DNA from: Bacillus sp. FJAT-27225 | GTDB taxonomy: Bacteria; Bacillota; Bacilli; Bacillales; Cytobacillaceae | NCBI RefSeq assembly: GCF_001685025.1 | Contig: NZ_MAYU01000012.1 | Coordinates: 856,467-920,466, forward strand | DNA length: 64,000 nucleotides | Reading direction: 5' to 3' | Shown here: piece by piece, positions 18,551-27,246 of the stretch | Layout: each line of letters opens with the position of its first letter | Position numbering within the stretch: position 1 is the first letter of the stretch | Notes under the pieces: generated by a model | The model's input: the letters and a program-made list of their open reading frames with translations, nothing else | Told to the model about the DNA's origin: nothing | The model's database searches: none | Translations under genes and position numbers: made by a program

Positions 18551-18582
18551 AAAAAAAAACGAGCGCCGAAGTCCGGTGCTCG
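18551..18582 (-). terminator. Terminator of the cheR-type gene
   Basis: The stem CGAGCACCGG / CCGGCGCTCG-like (CGAGC...GCTCG) is followed on the minus strand by nine T. It lies next to the stop at 18585. Confidence 0.85.
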
Positions 18583-18584
18583 TA

Positions 18585-19403
18585 TTATTTTGCTGAAATC
18601 TTCCTATATAGTTTTTCTGTAGCATCGAATTCTTCGAAATTCGTATATGTGTCAGTCCGGATGGCTTCCTTGCTGCCGAGGCCGAGGAAGCCCCCGATGC
18701 TGAGACTGCCATCAATCAGATTCAGCACATGCCGCTGGAGATCTTGATTAAAATAAATCAGGACGTTCCGGCATATGATGACATGAAATTCATTGAATGA
18801 TCCGTCCGTAACCAGGTTATGCTGGGCAAATACAATCCTCTCGCGCAGCTCAGGGATAATCGTGGCGAAATGGCTGTCGGCTGTATAATATTCCGAAAAA
18901 GCCTGTATACCACCCGCCTGCAAGTAGTTCTTCGTATACGCCTGCATTTTGGACAGTGGTATAATTCCATTCTCTGCTACAGTCAGGACTTTCTCACTCA
19001 TATCAGTCGCATAAATCTTTGCCCGTTTCCCAAGCCCCTCCTCTTCAAGCAGAATGGCCATGGAGTATGCTTCCTCACCAGTCGAACAACCAGCGTGCCA
19101 GATGCGGATTTGTTCAAGTTGCTTCAAGCGCGGAATGACATTTCTCCTGAATGAGGCAAAAAAACTTGGGTCACGGAACATCTCAGTTACATTAATTGAA
19201 AAGTCATCAAGCAGCTTTTTCAAGACCGTCTCGTCCTCAATAATCCGTTCCGTCAAACGGGTAATCCCAGGCAGCTGCTCAAGACGAAGCCGATTCTGTA
19301 CCCGGCGCATGATAGACGAATTCATATACTGTCGAAAATCGAACCCCGACAGCCTATACACCGCCAGTAGCAGCAATTCCAATTCCAAATCTTCCTTTTG
19401 CAC
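18585..19403 (-). CDS. CheR-family protein-glutamate methyltransferase
   Basis: The 272-residue protein has the CheR N-terminal helical domain (about 1-75) and the S-adenosylmethionine-binding domain with HAGCSTGEEAYSMAI, YATDMSEKVL and VIICRNVLIYF. CheR methylates receptor glutamates. Here, without chemotaxis genes, it more likely modifies the adjacent large kinase or a related sensor. GTG 19403 follows AGGAGG at 7 bp. An inverted repeat lies immediately before that ribosome site. Confidence 0.9.
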   Translation of the reverse strand: MQKEDLELELLLLAVYRLSGFDFRQYMNSSIMRRVQNRLRLEQLPGITRLTERIIEDETVLKKLLDDFSINVTEMFRDPSFFASFRRNVIPRLKQLEQIRIWHAGCSTGEEAYSMAILLEEEGLGKRAKIYATDMSEKVLTVAENGIIPLSKMQAYTKNYLQAGGIQAFSEYYTADSHFATIIPELRERIVFAQHNLVTDGSFNEFHVIICRNVLIYFNQDLQRHVLNLIDGSLSIGGFLGLGSKEAIRTDTYTNFEEFDATEKLYRKISAK

Positions 19404-19415
19404 CCATATACCTCC

Positions 19416-19449
19416 TGGGGGTAGGGGTCTGACCCTTACCCCCTACCCG
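19416..19449. promoter_or_regulatory. Inverted repeat touching the cheR-type ribosome site
   Basis: GGGGTAGGGGTC and GACCCTTACCCC form a 12-bp inverted repeat around a single T, with one mismatch. A further CCCTACCCG follows. On the minus strand it ends right at AGGAGG of the methyltransferase gene, so it could control translation or bind a regulator. Confidence 0.5.
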
Positions 19450-19536
19450 TATGCAAAACAAGTTTGCACCATAAAGTGATTCTCACCGGAATGATTCCCC
19501 AATTATTAGGGTTTATTCATTCCTATATTTCAAATT

Positions 19537-22323
19537 TTAAGCGAGCCAGACTCTCATGGCGGAGAGAAGCTGGTCGATTTTAAGTGGTTTACTGATGTAA
19601 TCCGATGCTCCGGCTTCGAGGCATTTCTCTTTATCGCCTTTCATGGCCTTTGCCGTCAGTGCGATAATAGGGAGCTCATCAAACCGATCCATCCCGCGGA
19701 TTTGCCTCATCGTTTCATAGCCGTCCATAACAGGCATCATGATATCCATCAAGACAATGTCAACCTTCTCTGTCGTTCTAAGGACCTCCAGGCATTCCAT
19801 CCCGTTTTCAGCGGTTATGATGTTCATACCTTCCTTCTGGAGCGCCTTTTCGAGTGCGTAAATATTGCGGTGGTCATCATCCGTAATAACAACCGTTTTG
19901 CCTCTTAAGCCATTTGAAGGTTCCTGCATGTTCCCGTCACCTGAAAAAGCAGCCGGATCTCTTTGTTCAGGCATCTCAGCAACGGCTTGGTCCGCCAGAG
20001 TAGTCTGTTGTTCAACACCGATCGCGACTTCCTTACTTGCTTCATGAATCGGATTAACCTCTTGGACACCTTCCGGCAGGCTTGGCAGAAGCAACGTGAA
20101 AGTACTGCCTTTTCCTTCCTCGCTCTCCACCTTGACCGTCCCGCCCAGCAGCCTGGCAAATTCAGTCGAAATTGACAGGCCAAGTCCAGTACCGCCATAT
20201 TTCCGCATCGTTGCCCCGTCAACCTGTTGGAATGCTTCAAAAATTTCCTGATGCTTATCCTTTGGTATTCCGATACCGGTGTCACTGACTGAAATCTTCA
20301 GCCAAGTATCTGACACAGGGAAATCGGGTTGTTCCTCCGATGGAGCCTGTTCAACTTGAACGACAACCGCTCCCTGTTCAGTAAACTTGAACGCATTTGA
20401 AAGAAGGTTTTTGACAATCTGCTGAAGGCGCTGTTCATCGGTATAGAACAGTTCAGGCAGGTTGTCACCTAGCTCAACCATAAAGCCAAGGCCTTTTCGT
20501 ACCGCATGATGCGAGAATACGTGCTCAATCCTTCCCCCGAAGTCAGAAATATTCACAGCATCAAAAACAACCTCGAGCTTGCCTACCTCAACTTTTGACA
20601 GATCAAGTATGTCATTAATTAAATTTAACAAATCCTGACCAGAAGAATGAATGACATTAGCAAAATCTCTCTGTTCCTCTGTTAGATTTGATTCCTCATC
20701 CTCGCCGAGCATTTCGGAGAGCAGCAAAATGCTGTTAAGAGGTGTCCGCAATTCATGGGACATATTTGCGAGGAATTCCGATTTGTATTTCGAGCTTTGT
20801 TGCAGTTCTTTCGCCTTAATCTCAAGATCTTCCTTGGCAAGCTGCAATTCAGCCGATTTTTGCTCGGCATCCCGCGTGCGTTCCTCAAGCTGCTCGTTGA
20901 TCATCCGCAGTTCCTCAGCCTGGGTTTGCAGCTCCTCAGACTGAGCCTGAAGCTCCTCAGATTGTGACTGCAGCTCTTCAGCCTGAGCCTGTGATTCAAG
21001 CAGAAGGCGCTCCACTTCCATCCTGCCAAGGATATTCATTACAGCAATTCCAAGCGTCTCAAATACCTTTTCGGCAAGCCTTCGCTGTGCATGTGTAAAT
21101 GGCTTCAAGGAAGCTAGTTCAACAACAGCTACCGTTTCATCCTTGACCATGACCGGGGCAATCAAGATACTCTTCGGCCTCATTGAACCTAGCCCAGTGG
21201 AAATGGCTGTATAATCCTCCGGAACATCTTCCATATAAATCATTTCTTTTACTGCGGCACTCTGCCCAGCCAGCCCTTCCCGCAAGGATATTTCCTCCCG
21301 GCCTGCCGAACCCCCGCCATCAGCATATGATGCGATTTTCTTTAACGATTTGTTTTCCATCAAATAGAAAGCACCAAGGCTAGCTCCGACAGCAGGTGTC
21401 AATTTTTCCATCAACTGCATTGCGAGAGATTCAACTTCTGTACTTCTTGTATAAAGATTGACAAGTTCAGCCGATTGGGTCTGGACCCAATTCTGCTCGG
21501 AGATTTCCTCTGTAAATTCTCTTTCCTTCTTATAAAATGTCTCCAGTGAAGCAGCCATCGAGTTAAAGGAAGAAGCAATTTTACCGATTTCGTCATGAGA
21601 TTCCACTGTAAGCCTTGGAATCCTCTCCAAGTTGTTGTAATCCACATTCTGGATCCCTTCAGTTACCGCCTCCAAGCTTCGGCTCGTGCTGCGGATGACC
21701 CACAATGTGACACCAGCAATCAAAATCGTTGCGGCTACAACTGAAGCAATCAGTGACAGGAATAGCTGATCATACGCTGCATCCGCTGTCTCAAACGCCT
21801 CGTTCATCAGGCCTTCCTGATATGTCTTGAATTCATTAACCTTATCTAGCAGAAGATTTTTATCATCTGTCGCACTATAATAAATTTGCTGCATTTCATC
21901 CTCTGTTGCACCTGATTCCAGGGCAGCCAGCAAACGCTGCTCCATGTTCAAATAATTAGTATACGCTGTATCAATTTCCCCCAAAAGCGTTTTTGACCTT
22001 TGCATATTCAACGTATCTTCAAGCTCAAGGATTGATGTCCTAATGAATTCCTGATTTTCCCGGAGCATCGGAACGACTGATGCACTGTCTGAAAGCGAAC
22101 TGTCAAGAATAATATTGACCAGCTCACGGTCCGTCAAAAGAACATTCTGCCTGATATCCATTGCGGCATTCACTTTCGTGTACCGATCCTCAACGATTTC
22201 CAGCATATTTTCTCTCATTTTTCCTGTATTAAATAAAATGACAAATAAAAGCACAACTAAAAAGAAGACTGTTAATCCCAGTCCCAACATTTGCTTTTTC
22301 TTAAAAGTCACAGCTATACCCAC
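19537..22323 (-). CDS. Large hybrid sensor histidine kinase (4HB/CHASE3-HAMP-GAF-HisKA-HATPase-REC)
   Basis: A 928-residue membrane kinase. A first span (about 12-32), an extracellular helical sensor (about 33-188), a second span (about 190-212) and a HAMP linker are followed by a GAF domain (about 285-425) and a long Gln/Glu-rich coiled coil (about 430-515, repeating SEELQ). The catalytic core follows, with HisKA (ANMSHELRTPLNSI, phospho-His) and HATPase (DTGIGIPKDK, GGTGLGLSIS). A C-terminal receiver has Asp in VLMDIMMPVMDG. It probably senses stress and passes phosphate to its own receiver and to the receiver-PP2C protein at 17280. The gene starts at ATG 22323 with no strong ribosome site seen. 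Confidence 0.93.
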   Translation of the reverse strand: MGIAVTFKKKQMLGLGLTVFFLVVLLFVILFNTGKMRENMLEIVEDRYTKVNAAMDIRQNVLLTDRELVNIILDSSLSDSASVVPMLRENQEFIRTSILELEDTLNMQRSKTLLGEIDTAYTNYLNMEQRLLAALESGATEDEMQQIYYSATDDKNLLLDKVNEFKTYQEGLMNEAFETADAAYDQLFLSLIASVVAATILIAGVTLWVIRSTSRSLEAVTEGIQNVDYNNLERIPRLTVESHDEIGKIASSFNSMAASLETFYKKEREFTEEISEQNWVQTQSAELVNLYTRSTEVESLAMQLMEKLTPAVGASLGAFYLMENKSLKKIASYADGGGSAGREEISLREGLAGQSAAVKEMIYMEDVPEDYTAISTGLGSMRPKSILIAPVMVKDETVAVVELASLKPFTHAQRRLAEKVFETLGIAVMNILGRMEVERLLLESQAQAEELQSQSEELQAQSEELQTQAEELRMINEQLEERTRDAEQKSAELQLAKEDLEIKAKELQQSSKYKSEFLANMSHELRTPLNSILLLSEMLGEDEESNLTEEQRDFANVIHSSGQDLLNLINDILDLSKVEVGKLEVVFDAVNISDFGGRIEHVFSHHAVRKGLGFMVELGDNLPELFYTDEQRLQQIVKNLLSNAFKFTEQGAVVVQVEQAPSEEQPDFPVSDTWLKISVSDTGIGIPKDKHQEIFEAFQQVDGATMRKYGGTGLGLSISTEFARLLGGTVKVESEEGKGSTFTLLLPSLPEGVQEVNPIHEASKEVAIGVEQQTTLADQAVAEMPEQRDPAAFSGDGNMQEPSNGLRGKTVVITDDDHRNIYALEKALQKEGMNIITAENGMECLEVLRTTEKVDIVLMDIMMPVMDGYETMRQIRGMDRFDELPIIALTAKAMKGDKEKCLEAGASDYISKPLKIDQLLSAMRVWLA

Positions 22324-22427
22324 TTTCCTTTGGAATCTAGCATTCTCCCTTGTAGTTACTACTATATCAATAGTGATATGTTTTATCGAGAAATAAAGCA
22401 GGGTTTATATACTTTTTTTACTGGAAA

Positions 22428-22458
22428 AAGGCTGGCTGCATCAAGCGCAGCCAGCCTT
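22428..22458 (-). terminator. Terminator of the SpoIIAA-like gene
   Basis: The stem AAGGCTGGCTGC / GCAGCCAGCCTT is followed on the minus strand by TTTCC. It separates this gene from the kinase gene. Confidence 0.85.
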
Positions 22459-22491
22459 CTAGGTTATTGAGTATTATGTTGCATATCCAGC

Positions 22492-22848
22492 TTACTGCCT
22501 CAACCATGCCCAGGCCGCCTCTTCTGCACCTTTGTCAAAGTGCCTCGCTTCAAGGCCGGGCAAGAATTTACCCAATTCTGTCACGGCTTCAAGCCACTTT
22601 AGGTCAGTAACAACGGCAAATTTACTGAACTGTCCCCAGCGCTTTGCATCGAACTTCATTCCATAGGCCATCCCCATTAGCGTTGTCCCATCCACATCGT
22701 GCATTATTGCAAATATATTAAACTTTTGGTTTTCACCAAATCTTTCCTTCACAACTTGATCCAGTTTCTCGGCATCCTCCTTTGTCGCCGTTCCGCTGAA
22801 TTCAACCGCAATCGTTGACTCATCCCTGCTCGGAATAAACGTTAGCAT
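22492..22848 (-). CDS. SpoIIAA-like (STAS-fold) protein
   Basis: A 118-residue protein of the SpoIIAA-like family, a STAS-related fold that binds lipids or partners and has no established enzyme activity. Typical stretches are IAVEFSGTATKEDAEKLD and the end KHFDKGAEEAAWAWL-like RHFDKGAEEAAWAWL. I moved the start to ATG 22848 because AAGGAGG lies 9 bp upstream; an open frame extends to 22923 without a site. Its closeness to the PP2C phosphatase and kinase suggests a signalling partner, by inference. Confidence 0.75.
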   Translation of the reverse strand: MLTFIPSRDESTIAVEFSGTATKEDAEKLDQVVKERFGENQKFNIFAIMHDVDGTTLMGMAYGMKFDAKRWGQFSKFAVVTDLKWLEAVTELGKFLPGLEARHFDKGAEEAAWAWLRQ

Positions 22849-22929
22849 AGTTGGAGGCCTCCTTGTTAAAGTTATCCCTCCTTCGATTCCCCGGATATCC
22901 TCCTCCGAAACTAGTGCTATCATAGAACG

Positions 22930-24027
22930 TTATTGAGCAGCGGAAATTTCCTTCAGTTTAGCAACCAAAATATTAAAGTCTTCTTCATTCGGATAATGCG
23001 CCGACTGCTCAAGAGTTGTAAATCCCTTTCCTTTTGGTGCTTCAAGATTGTCAAAATACTCTTTAGTAAGCTCATAGTTTGTAAGGCCATCATGCTTGCC
23101 TTGAATTAGGTAGACAGGAACTTCGAACCTCGGCACATCTTTAATCAAATTGACCTGATTGATTTCTGCCTGCAGGTTTTTTGCTTCAAGGAGGCTGAAT
23201 GTCGCCCCTGACGCCATTGATTTATATATATCCGATAAGGAATAGTCCGGAGAAATGAAAGCGGATTTGATCAGGCCAAAAATACTCGCCTTTTTGACAT
23301 TTTCGTCCTCGTAGTTATCTCCTCCATACCTTGAAAGGTACTTTGACCAAATTTCGTCCGCATTCCCTGTATACGGCGGTTCCCCGAGAGATTCGAGGTC
23401 ATTTAGCATCTGTTCATCCTTTTCTTGTTGTGCAATTCCTTTCAGGAACTCTGTTGAGCGGCGCTGGGTTTCCTGCAAATCAACAAATTGCGAAATGCCA
23501 ATATAAGCCCCTACCTTTTCTGGGTGAAGGCTGCTATATTTTGTACCAATGATTGACCCCCAGGATATGCCTGCAATCATGATTTTTTCCGCCTCAAAGC
23601 GAGTCCTTAAATAGTCAACGACTACATCCGTGTCGTCCAAAAACTGATTGATATTCATTGTTTCCATCGGGATATCCTTAAAATAGCTCTTGCCTGAACC
23701 CCTCTGGTCATAATAAACTGCCACATAATCCTCGGTTAGTTCAGGATATTTCCCTCTTGCACTAACCCCAAAAGGGAACGGCTGGCCAGGCCCTCCGTGC
23801 AAAAACAATAGGACTGGTTTGGACGTGTCTTTCCCTTCAATTAGGAGGTATTGCTTCGTTCCATTCACATCAAGCTCAACCAGCTCACTAACCCCACCGT
23901 CTGAAGCCAGTTTGCCCGCATTCTTTTTAATGATAAATTGATTCACTTCCCTCAAGCCTAAAAGAAGCAGAATGATGATAATTAATCCAAACCCAATGAA
24001 CTTTATCCCCTTTTTCACCCTTTTCAT
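22930..24027 (-). CDS. Membrane-anchored alpha/beta hydrolase (proline iminopeptidase-like)
   Basis: A 365-residue protein with an N-terminal membrane anchor (about 9-27) and an outward-facing hydrolase domain. The oxyanion motif HGGPGQPFPFG and the nucleophile elbow GISWGSIIG are seen. The catalytic His is probably in TLEQSAHYPNEE, and a family Asp in QGKHDGLTNYE. It resembles proline iminopeptidases and related S33 peptidases, but the substrate cannot be told. It is a single gene that ends next to the SpoIIAA-like gene. Confidence 0.85.
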   Translation of the reverse strand: MKRVKKGIKFIGFGLIIIILLLLGLREVNQFIIKKNAGKLASDGGVSELVELDVNGTKQYLLIEGKDTSKPVLLFLHGGPGQPFPFGVSARGKYPELTEDYVAVYYDQRGSGKSYFKDIPMETMNINQFLDDTDVVVDYLRTRFEAEKIMIAGISWGSIIGTKYSSLHPEKVGAYIGISQFVDLQETQRRSTEFLKGIAQQEKDEQMLNDLESLGEPPYTGNADEIWSKYLSRYGGDNYEDENVKKASIFGLIKSAFISPDYSLSDIYKSMASGATFSLLEAKNLQAEINQVNLIKDVPRFEVPVYLIQGKHDGLTNYELTKEYFDNLEAPKGKGFTTLEQSAHYPNEEDFNILVAKLKEISAAQ

Positions 24028-24140
24028 TTCCTATACCTCAATCCTTTATCATGACTTTTTACCTATAAAAATATTACCATTTATTTCTGTTTATGTGATA
24101 TTTTTGGTAATATGAAAAATAAAAATAGGAGTGGTCGGAA

Positions 24141-24677
24141 TTGACATATATTGCTTTGTTACGCGGCATCAATGCGAGTGGCCATAATATTATCAAAATG
24201 GCCGAACTGAGGGCTTTATTTGAAGATCTGGGATTTGAAAAAGTAAAAACATATATTCAAAGCGGCAATGTGTTATTTTTTGTAGAGGACGATGCTGCGG
24301 AGCTTGCTTTACAAATTGAAAAAGCTATTTCGGTAAGGTTCGGCCTAGAAGTCCCAGTCGTCATCCGGACAGCCGAGGAGCTAGTTTCCGTCATTGCCAA
24401 TTGTCCCTACCCGCCGGAAACCCTAGCTGAAGGGGAGCTGGTTCATGTTGTCTTCCTATCGGATATTCCTTCTTTGGAAGCAGTAAACCGCCTTGAGAGA
24501 TACTGTTCGGAAAACGAGGAATTTGTGCTAATGGGGAAGAACATCTACTTACTGCTGCGGAAAAACTTTCATACTTCCAAGCTGGCAACACAAGTCATGA
24601 AACTCGGCGTCCATGCGACACTGCGGAACTGGCGGACAACGGTTAAGCTTGCCGAACTGGCTAAGACGCTCTACTAA
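24141..24677 (+). CDS. DUF1697 family protein
   Basis: A 178-residue protein matching DUF1697 in full: YIALLRGINASGHNIIKMAE at the start, then YIQSGNVLF and the closing ATLRNWRTTVKLAEL. The function is unknown. TTG 24141 follows AGGAG. It is divergent from the hydrolase gene and has no operon partners. Confidence 0.9.
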   Translation: MTYIALLRGINASGHNIIKMAELRALFEDLGFEKVKTYIQSGNVLFFVEDDAAELALQIEKAISVRFGLEVPVVIRTAEELVSVIANCPYPPETLAEGELVHVVFLSDIPSLEAVNRLERYCSENEEFVLMGKNIYLLLRKNFHTSKLATQVMKLGVHATLRNWRTTVKLAELAKTLY

Positions 24678-24900
24678 TAATTTAAAAAGAAAAAAGGCTT
24701 GGGTAATCAAGGACAAAACGGCGTCATGAAAATGTGGAAATGTCCTTGAGCAGTGCGTCCAGATATATTTTGACACTGCCAGAAAGGCCAAATATCCTTG
24801 ATCACGGCCCCCAAGTTCAACTCTCTCATATATCGTTTGTGTAATTGCCCATAACAGCGCTAAACGGATCATCTCCAAACAACGGATCCCTTTTGAAAAA

Positions 24901-24957
24901 CTAAGAACGGTCCCTCTTCAAAGGGACCGCTGCGCAAAGGAGAACCGTCCCTCCTTT
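24901..24957. repeat. GGGACGGTTCTC-type palindromic word
   Basis: AGAACGGTCCCTCTTC, a middle part (AAGGGACCG) and GAGAACCGTCCCTCC form an imperfect inverted arrangement. A related word (GGGGGACGGTTCTC) occurs near 5147-5160. Such words are scattered in Bacillus-type genomes and resemble REP-like elements. Nothing else was recognised in 24678-24955. Confidence 0.45.
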
Positions 24958-26782
24958 ATTTTTTGAGGTGATAGGGGACGGTGGTGATGATGATGTCTCG
25001 CTTGTATAGGAGGTAGGCACGGATCAATAGGCTGGATTGGTTGTGTAAAATGTTGTGCCAGCCCTTTTTTGGTATAAATTGCGGGATGATGACTGTTACT
25101 TTGTAGTTGGATTCCGCCGCCTTGTGTTCGATGATATCAACAAATTTGGTAAGCGGCTGGATGATGCTCCGGTACGGCGAGTACAGCGTGACCATACGTA
25201 CATCCGGCTGCCATTGTTTCCATTTCTCTTCGAAGCGCTTCTGCTCCTCCTTATCGAAGGAAACATAGACTGCGATTAGCTTATCCGCTTTTAGTGATTT
25301 TGCATAATTCAGGGAGTTCTCTACCACATGCGTGATTCCAGCTACCGGAATAATGATGACATTCCCGGCAACCTCCATCGCAGGCTCGGATGAAGCCACT
25401 CTTAATTGATCGGCAACTTCGTAATAGTGTTTATGAATCCGGCGGAACACAAAGATGATCAGCGGCAGGAACACAAGCACAGACCATACCTGGGCAAACT
25501 TTGTCAAAAAGAACATGACTGTAACAAGTAAGGAAATAACCGCTCCAGTCGCGTTAACTGCAAGCTTCACCTTCCAGCCGGCTGGTTTTTCCCGGAGCCA
25601 CTTCAAAATCATTCCGGTCTGTGAGAGCGTGAACGGAATGAACACCCCGACCGCGTAAAGTGGAATCAGATTTTCCGTATGTCCTCTGAACACAACAATC
25701 AACAAAATCGATGCAAGCCCAAGGAAAATGATCCCGTTTGAATAACCAAGCCGGTCCCCGCGAATCGTGAACATCCTTGGAATGAATTTATCTTTTGCAA
25801 GATTGACCGCCAGCAAAGGGAATGCAGAATATCCAGTGTTTGCAGCCAAAATCAAGATTAGTGCAGTTGTGAACTGGATGAAGAAATACAACCAGTATCG
25901 GCCAAATACAGAGGAAGCAATTTGCGAAACAACTGTCTCCTCCGCTTTAGGATTAATTCCGTAAAAATAGCCGAGCAGGACAATCCCGGTAAACAAAATT
26001 GCCAGTAAAGTTCCCATAGCTGCCAGCGTTTTTGCCGCATTTCTCGGTGCCGGGTCCTTAAAGGTTGGGATTGCGTTTGAAATGGCTTCGATCCCAGTCA
26101 GCGCCGAGCTTCCAGAAGCGAATGCACGAAGCAGCAGGAACAGCGAAATGCCGGCAACCGGTGTTCCAATTGGTGCACTCAGCTCCGGCGGGACCTGCCC
26201 GGTTGCAACTTTGAAAATTCCAGCACCAATCAGGATGAACAGTGCCATCACAAATAAATAAACCGGGTAGGCAAGTACAGATGCCGATTCAGTTAAGCCT
26301 CTAAGGTTCAGGATTGTGATAACGATAACAAATACAATCGCAATTCCGACATTATGTTTATGCAAGGCCGGGAATGCCGAAGTAATCGCATCTGTACCCG
26401 CAGATACGCTAACCGACACCGTTAAAATGTAGTCGACCAGCAGCGAGCCTCCCGCAATCAGCCCGTAGTTGGTCCCCAAATTTTCCCTAGAGACAATATA
26501 AGCGCCTCCGCCATGCGGATAGGCATAGATAATTTGCCGATACGAAAGGATAAGTGCAAGAAGCAGCACCAGGACGCCGAGCGCTATGGGCAGCGAATAC
26601 CAAAATGCCGCGGCACCAATCGTTACAAGGACGAGCAGAATTTGTTCCGGGCCGTACGCGACTGACGACATTGCATCGGAAGAAAGGATCGCAAGTGCCT
26701 TCCTCTTACTTAGCCTCTGCTCCCCAAGCTCAATTGATTTCAAAGGCCGACCAATCAAAAACCGCTTAATAGGTGATTTCAC
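24956..26782 (-). CDS. kimA: KimA-type potassium importer (APC superfamily)
   Basis: A 608-residue transporter with about 12 membrane segments and a C-terminal cytosolic domain of about 150 residues, the size and layout of KimA (YdaO), the high-affinity K+/H+ symporter inhibited by c-di-AMP. Typical sequences are the opening KRFLIGRPLKS, SSDAMSSVAYGPEQ, YPHGGGAYIVSRENLG and GIEAISNAIPTFKDP. The ydaO-type c-di-AMP riboswitch in the 5' leader is independent support for the call. It starts at ATG 26782, with a poor ribosome site (ACCAGCGGTGAA). Confidence 0.92.
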   Translation of the reverse strand: MKSPIKRFLIGRPLKSIELGEQRLSKRKALAILSSDAMSSVAYGPEQILLVLVTIGAAAFWYSLPIALGVLVLLLALILSYRQIIYAYPHGGGAYIVSRENLGTNYGLIAGGSLLVDYILTVSVSVSAGTDAITSAFPALHKHNVGIAIVFVIVITILNLRGLTESASVLAYPVYLFVMALFILIGAGIFKVATGQVPPELSAPIGTPVAGISLFLLLRAFASGSSALTGIEAISNAIPTFKDPAPRNAAKTLAAMGTLLAILFTGIVLLGYFYGINPKAEETVVSQIASSVFGRYWLYFFIQFTTALILILAANTGYSAFPLLAVNLAKDKFIPRMFTIRGDRLGYSNGIIFLGLASILLIVVFRGHTENLIPLYAVGVFIPFTLSQTGMILKWLREKPAGWKVKLAVNATGAVISLLVTVMFFLTKFAQVWSVLVFLPLIIFVFRRIHKHYYEVADQLRVASSEPAMEVAGNVIIIPVAGITHVVENSLNYAKSLKADKLIAVYVSFDKEEQKRFEEKWKQWQPDVRMVTLYSPYRSIIQPLTKFVDIIEHKAAESNYKVTVIIPQFIPKKGWHNILHNQSSLLIRAYLLYKRDIIITTVPYHLKK

Positions 26783-26854
26783 CGCTGGTCATCTCCACTA
26801 ATGAATTTGTTTCAAGAAGAGATTTGCCTTTTGCCTTTTTCCGCAATAAAGGAT

Positions 26855-27062
26855 AAAAAAATGCCCGCAAGCCACAAGAAATAGACTTGCGGACATGTTG
26901 GAATCAGTCCGGCAAGCTTCATCTTCCTTACCAGTAACGCTTACGAGGTTAGCTGCCGGATTCGGGCGCATGAGTTGCCCTACCTTTAAAAAGGATTCAC
27001 CCCAAATTACGAGTGGGTCCCCCGCACCAAATGGTTTCAGCGATTCAGGAATTTGAAACTGC
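26855..27062 (-). ncRNA. ydaO-type c-di-AMP riboswitch with terminator
   Basis: On the minus strand the leader shows conserved blocks of the ydaO/yuaA class: GGGGACCCACTC, TTTGGGGTGAATCC, GGTAGGGC and CGAATCCGGCAGCTAACCTC, then GTAAGCGT. An intrinsic terminator follows (CCGCAAG 26886-26892 with CTTGCGG partner 26865-26871, then TTTTTTT at 26855-26861). High c-di-AMP should end transcription before kimA. Confidence 0.93.
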
Positions 27063-27246
27063 ACTTACTATACTCCCGCCAACCACTCCTGTAAAGATGC
27101 TAAATTGTGAACTTTTTTATGGGAAAAATGGGCCTACGCTCCTAGCGGCACTCTCCATTCTGCACGCCAAAATCCTGCACAAAGCAACCTAAGGAACTTT
27201 TTGGTATCATGAACATACGACTTACCAAATGATAGGAGGCCTACTA

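Noticed and set aside
24549-24878. 109-codon minus-strand frame after the DUF1697 gene
   Set aside because: It overlaps the end of the DUF1697 gene on the other strand and then low-complexity intergenic sequence. No ribosome site.
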